Assembly: GCA_023420245.1 (NCBI GenBank)
Contig: JAEZWL010000215.1
Location: 1-8,321, forward strand
Origin: Bacillota bacterium
GTDB lineage: Bacteria; Bacillota; Clostridia; Oscillospirales; Acutalibacteraceae
Length of the DNA stretch: 8,321 bases
Direction: 5' to 3'
The number at the start of each line of letters is the position of its first letter. The first letter of the stretch is position 1. Shown piece after piece: positions 1 through 5,646 of this stretch. A program made the position numbers and the translations under genes. Below the pieces are notes generated by a model. The model made no database searches, was not told the DNA's origin, and saw only the letters and a program-made list of their open reading frames with translations.

Positions 1-36
1 TGAGTAATTATATATTGATATGGGGGACTGAACCTA

Positions 37-1257
37 ATGAGCCTGATAGTCCAAAAATTTGGCGGTACTTCCGTTGCCAATGCGGAACGAATCTACAATG
101 TGGCGGATATTGTTACCAAAGCCTATGGCGAGGGAAATGATATTGTTGTCGTTGTTTCCGCGCAGGGAGATACGACCGATGATTTGATTGAGAAAGCCAA
201 GGAAATCAATAAAAACCCATCCAAAAGGGAAATGGATATGCTTCTCACATCCGGAGAGCAGATTTCCGCTTCGTTGCTTGCCATGGCGATTGAAAAGCTC
301 GGTTATCCGGTGGTTTCTCTGCTTGGCTGGCAGGCAGGCTTTATTACCAGCTCCGCCTACGGCAGCGCGCGGATTAAGCGTGTGATTCCCGATCGCATCA
401 AAAAAGAGCTGGATAAGAGAAACATCGTAATCGTAACCGGATTTCAGGGAATTAATCGTTATAATGACATGACAACGCTTGGCCGAGGCGGTTCCGATAC
501 CAGCGCGGTGGCAATCGCAGCGGTGATGAATGCTGATTTGTGCCAGATTTTTACGGATGTGGAGGGTGTTTTCACGGCGGACCCGCGTAAGGTGAAGAAC
601 GCCAAAAAGCTGGATGTGATTTCGTACGACGAAATGCTTGAGCTTGCCTCTCTTGGTGCGCAGGTACTGAATAACCGTTCCGTTGAAATGGCGAAGAAAT
701 ATGGGATTCAGTTAGAGGTTATTTCGAGCTTGACAAGAAAACCCGGTACAATTGTGAAGGAGGCTAAAAAAATGGAAAAAATGCTGATTAGCGGGATTGC
801 AAAGGACGAAGATGTTGCCCGCATTTCAATTATAGGTGTTCCGGACCGTCCGGGTCTTGCATTTAAGATTTTCTCTAAGCTTTCCGCTAAAAATATAAAT
901 ATCGATATTATTCTGCAATCTGTCGGCAGAAACGGAACGAAGGATATCAGCTTTACGACAAGTCAGGCAAACCTGAAGGAAACAATTGAAATTCTGAATC
1001 CTTATGTGGAGCTGATTGGCGCTACAAGCGTGGTTTACGATGAAAACGTCGCAAAGGTTTCCATCGTCGGCGCGGGTATGGAAACACACCCGGGTATTGC
1101 GGCCCAGATGTTTGAGTCGCTCTTCGAGGCCAATATCAATATTCAAATGATTGCGACAAGCGAGATCAAGATTTCCGTTCTGATTGAGCGCGGAGACGCT
1201 GATAAGGCTGTGACTGCTGTCCATAATAGATTTTTCAGCGACACGATTGAAGCATAA
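37..1257 (+). CDS. lysC: Aspartate kinase (aspartokinase II type, alpha subunit)
   Basis: Phosphorylates L-aspartate with ATP, the first step of the aspartate pathway to lysine, threonine, methionine and diaminopimelate; cytoplasmic. Seen: the amino-acid-kinase start KFGGTS at residues 7-12, LLTSGEQ near 69-75, LGRGGSDTSA at 148-157 and TDVEGVFTADPR at 173-184, followed by two ACT domains at about 262-325 and 338-400 (VPDRPGLAFKIF; GAGMETHPGIAAQMF), the usual allosteric lysine/threonine sensing part. The length of 406 residues fits the monofunctional Bacillus LysC type (about 400-410). The start ATG follows GGGGG at 22-26 with a 10-nt gap. It carries an internal start at codon 246, listed separately. 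A hairpin follows the stop codon, and no partner gene is visible downstream, so it is probably the last gene of its transcript. A lysine riboswitch or promoter would lie left of the window. The family is certain; which amino acid inhibits it cannot be read. Confidence 0.97.
   Translation: MSLIVQKFGGTSVANAERIYNVADIVTKAYGEGNDIVVVVSAQGDTTDDLIEKAKEINKNPSKREMDMLLTSGEQISASLLAMAIEKLGYPVVSLLGWQAGFITSSAYGSARIKRVIPDRIKKELDKRNIVIVTGFQGINRYNDMTTLGRGGSDTSAVAIAAVMNADLCQIFTDVEGVFTADPRKVKNAKKLDVISYDEMLELASLGAQVLNNRSVEMAKKYGIQLEVISSLTRKPGTIVKEAKKMEKMLISGIAKDEDVARISIIGVPDRPGLAFKIFSKLSAKNINIDIILQSVGRNGTKDISFTTSQANLKETIEILNPYVELIGATSVVYDENVAKVSIVGAGMETHPGIAAQMFESLFEANINIQMIATSEIKISVLIERGDADKAVTAVHNRFFSDTIEA
757..774 (+). 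promoter_or_regulatory. Internal Shine-Dalgarno and in-frame ATG inside lysC (beta-subunit start)
   Basis: A perfect AAGGAGG at 757-763 lies 8 nt before an in-frame ATG at 772-774 (codon 246 of lysC). This is a better ribosome binding site than that of the full-length gene. Translation from here would give a 161-residue protein consisting of the two ACT domains. Established knowledge: Bacillus subtilis aspartokinase II makes a beta subunit of about 163 residues from an in-phase internal start in the same gene. By analogy this site should produce a separate regulatory subunit; that is inference. Confidence 0.8.
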
Positions 1258-1272
1258 ATGATTTGAGATGAG

Positions 1273-1313
1273 CGGGAATATCGCAGAAGCAAATGTGTTC
1301 AAAGATATTCCCG
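1273..1313 (+). terminator. Hairpin terminator after lysC
   Basis: CGGGAATATC (1273-1282) and GATATTCCCG (1304-1313) form a perfect 10-bp stem with a 21-nt loop. The T-rich stretch TTGTCTTATTTTT follows. It lies 15 nt after the lysC stop codon. The loop is long for an intrinsic terminator, so efficiency is uncertain. Confidence 0.7.
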
Positions 1314-1341
1314 GTTGTCTTATTTTTATCCGGTATTTTAC

Positions 1342-1370
1342 TTGCAATTTCTTGCTTTATGTGGTAGAAT
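1342..1370 (+). promoter_or_regulatory. Promoter of tRNA-Pro
   Basis: TTGCAA (1342-1347) and TAGAAT (1365-1370) are separated by 17 bp. TGG just before the -10 hexamer gives an extended -10 (TGn). The transcript would begin about 8 nt before the mature tRNA. It lies directly after the lysC terminator, so the tRNA has its own transcription unit. Confidence 0.75.
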
Positions 1371-1384
1371 AATCCTTGTTGTTT

Positions 1385-1460
1385 CCGGGTGTGGCGCAGT
1401 TGGTAGCGCGCTTGACTGGGGGTCAAGAGGCCGTGAGTTCAAGTCTCGCCACTCGGACCA
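1385..1460 (+). tRNA. tRNA-Pro(GGG), CCA encoded
   Basis: 76-nt cloverleaf. The acceptor arm CCGGGTG pairs with CACTCGG with one G-U pair. The anticodon stem is CTTGA/TCAAG, with loop CTGGGGG at 1416-1422. The anticodon GGG at 1418-1420 reads proline CCC/CCU codons. The T arm contains GTTCAAGTC, and discriminator A is followed by genomic CCA. An integrase remnant ends about 100 bp downstream, so this tRNA is a plausible former attachment site. Confidence 0.96.
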
Positions 1461-1464
1461 GTTT

Positions 1465-1510
1465 AAAACCCTCATGAATACTGAAAAATCCAGTATTCAT
1501 GAGGGTTTTC
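1465..1510 (+). terminator. Intrinsic terminator after tRNA-Pro
   Basis: A perfect 19-bp inverted repeat (arms 1465-1483 and 1491-1509, ACCCTCATGAATACTG core) surrounds a 7-nt loop AAAAATC. The right arm ends in TTTT and is followed by CTCTGT. The left arm begins with AAAA, so it can act in both directions. It would then also stop leftward transcription from the integrase remnant. Confidence 0.88.
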
Positions 1511-1562
1511 TCTGTGTATAGGGCATAACAGTGTGGAATAAATGAGAGCACTAAAGAAGAAA

Positions 1563-1934
1563 TCAAGTAGGCGTTTTGGTAGGCGTTGTTGGCGCAGAAA
1601 TTAAAGCATCAAGTGCCGCGCGGGTGTCCTCTATCATTTTTGGTTTCAGCGCCATATAGACCTCATGAATCATTTTCATGTTAGCGTGACGGACAATTTG
1701 AATAGCAATTGTTTCGGGTATTCCGGCTTCAGCAAGCATACAAACGTACTCATGCCGGAACTGGTGGGCGCAAACATCGGCGGCATATTCCATATGATGG
1801 TATTGAGCTGTTGCTCCGTGGCGGTTTTGATAATTATATACGTGCTCCTTGTGATGACCACAGCCGTGTTTTATCCAAAACGCATTCCATTTGTGCTTAT
1901 ATTCAGATGCAGTAAGTGGGGGCGGTAGTTCCGC
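1563..1934 (-). pseudogene. Tyrosine recombinase (integrase), C-terminal remnant
   Basis: The reading frame is open from 1934 to the stop at 1563 (123 codons) and has no credible start. An in-frame stop sits at 1935-1937, and about 250 N-terminal residues normal for the family are absent. What remains is the C-terminal catalytic domain: LPPPLTASEY near the beginning, then AHQFRHEYVCMLAEAGIP (HxxR motif), IVRHANM (the usual LGH position) and the VYMAL segment carrying the likely nucleophilic Tyr. The N-terminal arm-binding and core-binding domains, the first catalytic Arg and the Lys are lost. An intact enzyme would integrate and excise an element at an attachment site. The frame ends 103 bp from tRNA-Pro and points towards it, which suggests an element once integrated there. 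An internal ATG at 1793 gives a 76-residue ORF but is unlikely to be a real start. Confidence 0.85.
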
Positions 1935-1943
1935 TTAAAATAT

Positions 1944-2141
1944 ATGTGCAAGAGGGCATGGAGCGGAGCGGTTCTAAAGCTTCACGCAGCCATAGGCGGT
2001 GCACCGCTTACCTATGAAAAGACTATCGCAATCACCGACGAGGCAGGCGAGGTTAAAAACATCATCAACTACCGGCAGTATAACATTGCCTCAAAGGAGG
2101 GAGGCCCTATTGAAACGGCGAAAAAAGAACTGTCAAACTGA
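1944..2141 (+). CDS. Small hypothetical protein, probable mobile-element remnant
   Basis: I do not recognise this protein. The frame encodes 65 residues; the C-terminal half (TYEKTIAITDEAGEVKNIIN, then YRQYNIASKEGG) looks like real protein, while the first 20 residues are less convincing and may lie across a deletion junction with the integrase remnant that ends at 1937. There is no good ribosome binding site before the ATG at 1944, so the gene is probably 5'-truncated. Its end overlaps the start of the next small gene by 32 nt in another frame, an arrangement typical of translationally coupled genes. It diverges from the integrase fragment. No function is proposed. Confidence 0.45.
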   Translation: MCKRAWSGAVLKLHAAIGGAPLTYEKTIAITDEAGEVKNIINYRQYNIASKEGGPIETAKKELSN

Positions 2142-2397
2142 CATTCCATATCATGAGATAGAATCACTTGCCCGCTGTCTGCTTCCGGACATACAGGAAT
2201 ATTTTGAGAGTGAAGACGGCAAGGGGGAATTTACTGAATGGAAGCAAGGACGGCTAAAACAGAAGAAAGCACAAGTGGCTATCCCTCGTTTTTACAAACT
2301 GGAAATAAGACATGATTACAAGCTTTTTTTAATGTATCAACTATCGTTAATGTCTTTGCATTTTCAGCATTGTTTAACTCTGGAATTGAATTGTTGA
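2110..2397 (+). CDS. Small hypothetical protein with TTG start, 3' end probably replaced
   Basis: The start chosen is TTG at 2110-2112 because AAAGGAGG (2093-2100) lies 9 nt upstream; an ATG 37 codons earlier in the same frame has no such support. The protein begins with a basic stretch (KRRKKN), then an acidic/helical part (EIESLARCLLPDIQEYFESE) and GEFTEWKQGRLKQKK. From memory, not checked, short proteins of this kind occur in integrative elements of Firmicutes. Residues after about KQKKAQ (from about 2275) run antisense to the 3' end of the AIPR gene and look unrelated, so the native end was probably lost at a junction near 2260-2290. Function unknown. Confidence 0.5.
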   Translation: MKRRKKNCQTDIPYHEIESLARCLLPDIQEYFESEDGKGEFTEWKQGRLKQKKAQVAIPRFYKLEIRHDYKLFLMYQLSLMSLHFQHCLTLELNC

Positions 2398-3469
2398 GGA
2401 TAGTCAGTACCTGTTCTAAATGCTTTAACAATTCCACATTGTCATTGACAATGTGTAAAAAACTTTCGCAGAATCGCTCCATTATATGAGAGTTAAATGT
2501 CGCTTGTGGCTCACCATTTAACAATAAATATTTTAACATCATCAACAGATGATAACGATAGGGTTTATATTTTTTATCCACTTGCTTATTGCGAATAAGA
2601 AAATCTATTCGGTATAGCGTATAGGCTGCTGTGTAATAGACAATCGGTTTATGATCTTTATCAAAAATACCATCTGTATCCTTTAATAATTTTCCATAAT
2701 ATCTACTTGCTATATGTGGTTTATCCATGAACATGGATGAAAAAGACTTGATCTGAGAAGGTATTGTTACAATCCTTACTTTTTCAATAGCAGGATTACT
2801 TGCGTATTGCTTTGACCGACGCTCATAATACAATTTTTTTGAATCGCGAAATGTCTCATAAAAAGATTCTAATTTTTTATGAAAGTCTTTAAGTGCCATC
2901 ATTTGTTCATCGGTTACCGGCGATTGCCTGTTTGTGGCCTTAATGATTTGATTTACTGCATCCTCATTCGTTGTAGAAATAATTTTAACTGTTACATATA
3001 CATTATCCGTTAAAAATTGACGATTGTAAAAAAGAACATGGCTAGTTTGGCATCCGTTTACAATTTGATAATCTGATAGCAAAAATTTGTTTCTAACGAT
3101 ATTTTTCAGTTCCTTACAAATAATGGTAATACCGTTATTTAAAATGACAAATTTGTCAGCTTGTAGACTTTTTAGTGTTGTCTGAATGTCTTCATTTACA
3201 TCATTATTTTCGCCTTGAAAATCTCTAACATTATCGTATAAAACACGCTTTACAATCTCATCTTCCTCGACGATAAGCGACAGGAAGTGCACTGCTGGTA
3301 AAATACCTAAATACGCAGATTCTACATTCTCCATTTCCGGTAGCGTAATTCTATCCGGAAAGTCAATAGTTCTTTCAATTTTGTTAATGGTGGATTGATA
3401 CATTTTATGCAATTCATCTGCACCAATAGGATAAAAAGATATATCTGTAAATAAATTTTCATTACTCAA
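2279..3469 (-). CDS. AIPR protein, C-terminal fragment (core domain)
   Basis: This is the 3' part of the broken AIPR gene, with the conserved core. Counted from the TTG at 3469 it has NNGIT at 111-115, QIVNGCQTSH at 135-144 and ATNRQSPV near 177-184. The TTG is not the native start: coding similarity continues upstream in the same frame to about 3589 (KKKPTCVLYYVTTGKW), and the frame is open to 3613. The weak AAGGA just before it could still permit some re-initiation. The stop TAG (2279-2281) lies where the small plus-strand gene loses its own character, so the last few residues (CKNEG) may be junction-derived. Confidence 0.75.
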   Translation of the reverse strand: MSNENLFTDISFYPIGADELHKMYQSTINKIERTIDFPDRITLPEMENVESAYLGILPAVHFLSLIVEEDEIVKRVLYDNVRDFQGENNDVNEDIQTTLKSLQADKFVILNNGITIICKELKNIVRNKFLLSDYQIVNGCQTSHVLFYNRQFLTDNVYVTVKIISTTNEDAVNQIIKATNRQSPVTDEQMMALKDFHKKLESFYETFRDSKKLYYERRSKQYASNPAIEKVRIVTIPSQIKSFSSMFMDKPHIASRYYGKLLKDTDGIFDKDHKPIVYYTAAYTLYRIDFLIRNKQVDKKYKPYRYHLLMMLKYLLLNGEPQATFNSHIMERFCESFLHIVNDNVELLKHLEQVLTILNNSIPELNNAENAKTLTIVDTLKKACNHVLFPVCKNEG

Positions 3470-3582
3470 ATCATCCTTTATACCTTTGATTCTAGCAGAT
3501 ATATTTACATCACCACTCCATTTACCTGTTGTGACATAATATAGAACACAAGTAGGTTTTTTCTTAACATAAACTATTTTTT

Positions 3583-4011
3583 TCAGTATATGCGATATAA
3601 TTTTAGCCTTCTCTTAACATCATCGTTTTGGACTAATTGAGGTTGCTCTTTAAAAATGTCACAGACTCCGAAACCAAATGTCGATATCTCCCCACCATCA
3701 AAAGAAGGAGAAGTTTTGGCTTGAACAAATACAAATTTCAGCTCAGAGATAGAATTGTTCTGCTCAATCAGGTCATCAATCTCTTCAACTGTATTAACAA
3801 TTGTCCCGTTTGCAAGTATGGCTATACCATCTAAGCCAGTATCTCCGCCGCCGCCTACCGTAATATCAGATAGTTCAAATGATTCGGGATATTCCTTTGA
3901 TAAAGCACAATAACAAGAAAACAGTTCAAACAATGTACTTTCGTCTGTGTTTTGTGGTATTTCTTGAGATGTCGCAAAATTATCTAAGTAACCTTTTGTA
4001 ATTCTGTCCAA
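3583..4011 (-). CDS. AIPR protein, N-terminal fragment (142 aa)
   Basis: This is the 5' part of the broken AIPR gene, from the TTG start to the premature TGA. It contains the D57/D61 and Q97-x-K99 residues of the possible nuclease-like core and ends in KRRLKLYRIY, where the last two residues are already out of the native frame. If expressed as is, it lacks the whole AIPR core domain. Confidence 0.75.
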   Translation of the reverse strand: MDRITKGYLDNFATSQEIPQNTDESTLFELFSCYCALSKEYPESFELSDITVGGGGDTGLDGIAILANGTIVNTVEEIDDLIEQNNSISELKFVFVQAKTSPSFDGGEISTFGFGVCDIFKEQPQLVQNDDVKRRLKLYRIY

Positions 4012-4043
4012 AGTTACACACTCCTTATCCTCAATGCCCTTTT

Positions 4044-4072
4044 ATTATACGACAAAAAATAGCAAGGAACAA
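4044..4072 (-). promoter_or_regulatory. Promoter of the AIPR gene
   Basis: On the minus strand, TTGTTC (4067-4072) and a consensus TATAAT (4044-4049) are 17 bp apart. Transcription would begin near 4037, about 26 nt before the TTG start. The -35 hexamer lies inside the left arm of the inverted repeat at 4055-4098. Confidence 0.7.
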
Positions 4073-4098
4073 CAAAATAATTGTTCTTTGCTATTTTT
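4055..4098 (-). terminator. Hairpin downstream of tRNA-Ala, probably its terminator
   Basis: 18-bp inverted repeat (arms 4055-4072 and 4081-4098, core ATAGCAAGGAACAA) with an 8-nt loop and one imperfect pair (4066/4087). It is flanked by A/T runs on both sides, so it can work in both directions. On the minus strand it ends in TTTTTT, about 60 nt after tRNA-Ala. The imperfect pair is G-U on the plus strand and A-C on the minus strand, so folding is slightly better for rightward transcripts. Confidence 0.7.
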
Positions 4099-4160
4099 AA
4101 AGAAAAACAGATAATCCTAACCCATTCCCGATTGGAAAAAAGATCCGGACTATCTTGATT

Positions 4161-4236
<76 letters not shown>

Positions 4237-4263
4237 ATATCTGTGTTTTGGAACAGCTTTGTT

Positions 4264-4292
4264 ATAATATCATACTTTTTGGGAGATTTCAA
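4264..4292 (-). promoter_or_regulatory. Promoter of tRNA-Ala
   Basis: On the minus strand, TTGAAA (4287-4292) and TATTAT (4264-4269) are 17 bp apart. TGA just before the -10 hexamer makes an extended -10. The transcript would start roughly 20 nt upstream of the mature tRNA. I see nothing else in the 197 bp between tRNA-Ala and the permease gene, and no clear terminator for the permease. Confidence 0.7.
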
Positions 4293-4433
4293 GTGTTATT
4301 TTAAAATTTTCGCAGGATTTACCGAATTAGAAGCGTTATATTGCGGATTTCTTTAGCCTGACATATGTAATGAGGGATTGTACTCCAAATATCGAACCGG
4401 AAGAGCGAAGTTGCCCCTTACGGAATCTGAATT

Positions 4434-5357
4434 TTAGAAGAACAGGTTCGCCATTGCCGAAAATGCGGGCATGGTCAGCATGGAAATCAGAGTCGTAAGC
4501 GCGACTGCTTTAGAGGCCAGTTTTGCATCACTGCCGAACTGGGCGGCGAACATCGCGGTGTTTGCCCCAGAGGGCGCGGCTGAAAGCAGCAACACTGTAG
4601 TGGCAACCGCCTTATCGAAATGAAACGGGAGCAGCAGCAAAAAAATGATGACCGGAACCGCTGCAAGCTTTACTGCCGCCAGGAGGTACAGGTCGATGTC
4701 AATGAACAATTCCTTTAAGCTTACCCTGGAAATAAAATTGCCGATTACAAGCATGGCAAGCGGGGTGTTCAGCGCAGCGAAGGAATTGATTGGTGCTTCG
4801 ATTAGGTCAGGAATCCGATAGGAAGCCGCGAACAGCGGCAGACCGATTGCCAGCCCCAGAATACCCGGGTTTAGCAGAATCTGCCTCAAGCGAAGGGATT
4901 GTCCGCCGCTCATTGTTTTTAAGCCGTGGGACCATACAAAAAAATTATAAACAGCGCCGAATATGGCAGCGTAGGCAACCCCGGTGCTGCCCAGAACAGC
5001 CTCGACCAGCGGAATTCCCATGAATCCGCAGTTGGAATAGGCACAGGCAAACCGAAAAACCTTCTTCCGCTCAGGCGGACTTTTTTGAAAGAACAGCATA
5101 CTGATCAGAATTGCCGCAAACATTGCCGCAAAGGCAAGCAGCGCGCAGAGAATAATGTTCCATATATTGACTTTACCTATGATGTTTTGCAGGGATGATA
5201 TCGTTAAGCATGGCGTTACTACATAAAGAATAAGGGAGGTAATCTGCTGTGCACCCCGTTTTGAAATCATTCCTATTTTCCCGCAGAGATAACCGACTAA
5301 GATCATCAGGAACAGGATAACGCCTTTTTGAAAGATAATGACCAGAGATGAAAGCAT
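4434..5357 (-). CDS. AEC-family (auxin efflux carrier type) permease
   Basis: Integral membrane transporter of the auxin-efflux-carrier superfamily, whose bacterial members move small carboxylates such as malate, malonate or amino-acid-like acids; the substrate here cannot be read. Seen: 307 residues (the family is usually about 300-320), almost entirely hydrophobic, with roughly ten membrane segments in two halves separated by a short polar part near 145-160. Family signatures are VTPCLTISSL near 47-56, YSNCGFMGIPLVEAVLG at 107-123, NTPLAMLVIGNFIS at 197-210 and APSGANTAMFAAQFG at 261-275. The ATG start at 5355-5357 has GGAG at 5366-5369 with an 8-nt gap. It has its own strong promoter and a leader of about 112 nt, so it is probably monocistronic. 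The gene order with the FUSC-HAD gene upstream is same-strand but separated by a repeat element. Confidence 0.92.
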   Translation of the reverse strand: MLSSLVIIFQKGVILFLMILVGYLCGKIGMISKRGAQQITSLILYVVTPCLTISSLQNIIGKVNIWNIILCALLAFAAMFAAILISMLFFQKSPPERKKVFRFACAYSNCGFMGIPLVEAVLGSTGVAYAAIFGAVYNFFVWSHGLKTMSGGQSLRLRQILLNPGILGLAIGLPLFAASYRIPDLIEAPINSFAALNTPLAMLVIGNFISRVSLKELFIDIDLYLLAAVKLAAVPVIIFLLLLPFHFDKAVATTVLLLSAAPSGANTAMFAAQFGSDAKLASKAVALTTLISMLTMPAFSAMANLFF

Positions 5358-5417
5358 AGTTGATTCTCCGATTCTTTTTATTTCCGGTGTTTAAAACCCT
5401 TTTCACAGCTCACCGTG

Positions 5418-5457
5418 CCTTGTATCGATAATTTTCTATCGCATTGAAAAAACAAGG
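5418..5457 (-). promoter_or_regulatory. Two-part hairpin in the leader of the AEC permease gene
   Basis: In the leader RNA, CCTTGT (5457-5452 reversed complement) pairs with ACAAGG (at 5423-5418), enclosing an inner CGATA/TATCG stem (arms 5426-5430 and 5437-5441). It lies between the promoter and the start codon. Just 5' of it the RNA reads CCCCCUCCUUG, complementary to ribosome-binding-site sequences. It has no poly-U tail typical of an attenuator, and I do not recognise a riboswitch class. A regulatory role is inference. Confidence 0.35.
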
Positions 5458-5475
5458 AGGGGGAAACAGTTTATT

Positions 5476-5504
5476 AGTATAGAGCGCCATTAGACTCCTG
5501 TCAA
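5476..5504 (-). promoter_or_regulatory. Strong promoter of the AEC permease gene
   Basis: On the minus strand a perfect consensus TTGACA (5499-5504) is followed after 17 bp by TATACT (5476-5481), one of the best sigma-A type promoters in the window. Transcription would begin near 5469, leaving a leader of about 112 nt before the ATG at 5357. It lies immediately downstream of the repeat copy at 5520-5639. Confidence 0.8.
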
Positions 5505-5519
5505 TAAAAATAGAAGCAA

Positions 5520-5639
5520 TATAATAATTAGCTCCAACCCCAGGTTTTGCGGTCTGTTTTTCGTGCTTCCTGCGTTGTGCTCCTCGCACGAAGTAGATAC
5601 GCCCCAATACGTAGCTGCTTTTAAATTTAATCGACGATA
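5520..5639 (-). repeat. Shorter, diverged copy of the palindromic MITE-like repeat
   Basis: Read on the minus strand, this stretch aligns to the repeat at 7225-7383. The first 53 bp align without gaps (about 41 of 53 identical by hand count; TCGATTAA and TTTAAAAGC shared). The right half shares ACAACGCAG, GCACG, ACCGCAAA and TAATT before the terminal TATA. It lacks about 37 bp of the centre of the longer copy. It starts 8 bp after the stop codon of the FUSC-HAD gene and could act as that gene's 3' structure. Confidence 0.7.
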
Positions 5640-5646
5640 GAATTTG

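Larger units (their letters stand above)
2279..4011 (-). pseudogene. AIPR-family (abortive infection phage resistance) protein, frameshifted
   Basis: Two minus-strand reading frames together make one AIPR-family protein (about 576 codons, normal size for the family). Members are linked to abortive infection against phage in lactococci and are often found beside restriction or defence genes; their biochemical role is not well defined. The first part holds DTGLDGIAI (57-65) and FVQAKTS (95-101), a pattern like a PD-(D/E)xK nuclease core (my inference). The second part holds YYVTTGKWSG, LNNGITII, QIVNGCQTSH and IIKATNRQSPV, which are family hallmarks. The start TTG at 4009-4011 is supported by AAGGAG at 4021-4026. 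The first frame stops at TGA 3583-3585, while the second is open from 3613. Removing one AT from ATAT (around 3588-3591) joins LKLYR to ILKKIVYV without loss. The gene is AT-rich compared with lysC or miaB and stands alone, so horizontal acquisition is likely. A sequencing error is an alternative to real decay. Confidence 0.85.

Noticed and set aside
826..1347. Minus-strand 173-residue frame
   Set aside because: Antisense to the ACT domains of lysC, with no family features.
3583..3613. Programmed -1 frameshift in the AIPR gene
   Set aside because: The A7 run lies after the TGA of the first frame and no slippery heptamer is in phase before it; a small indel is simpler.
4140..4156. Small hairpin AAGAT-ATCTT with T-run just after tRNA-Ala (minus strand)
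   Set aside because: The stem is only 5 bp; the 18-bp hairpin at 4055-4098 is a much better terminator candidate.
1461..4160. Second copy of the tRNA-Pro 3' end as an attR site
   Set aside because: I looked for a repeat of the CACTCGGACCA end in the island and found none; the other end, if any, was deleted or lies elsewhere.
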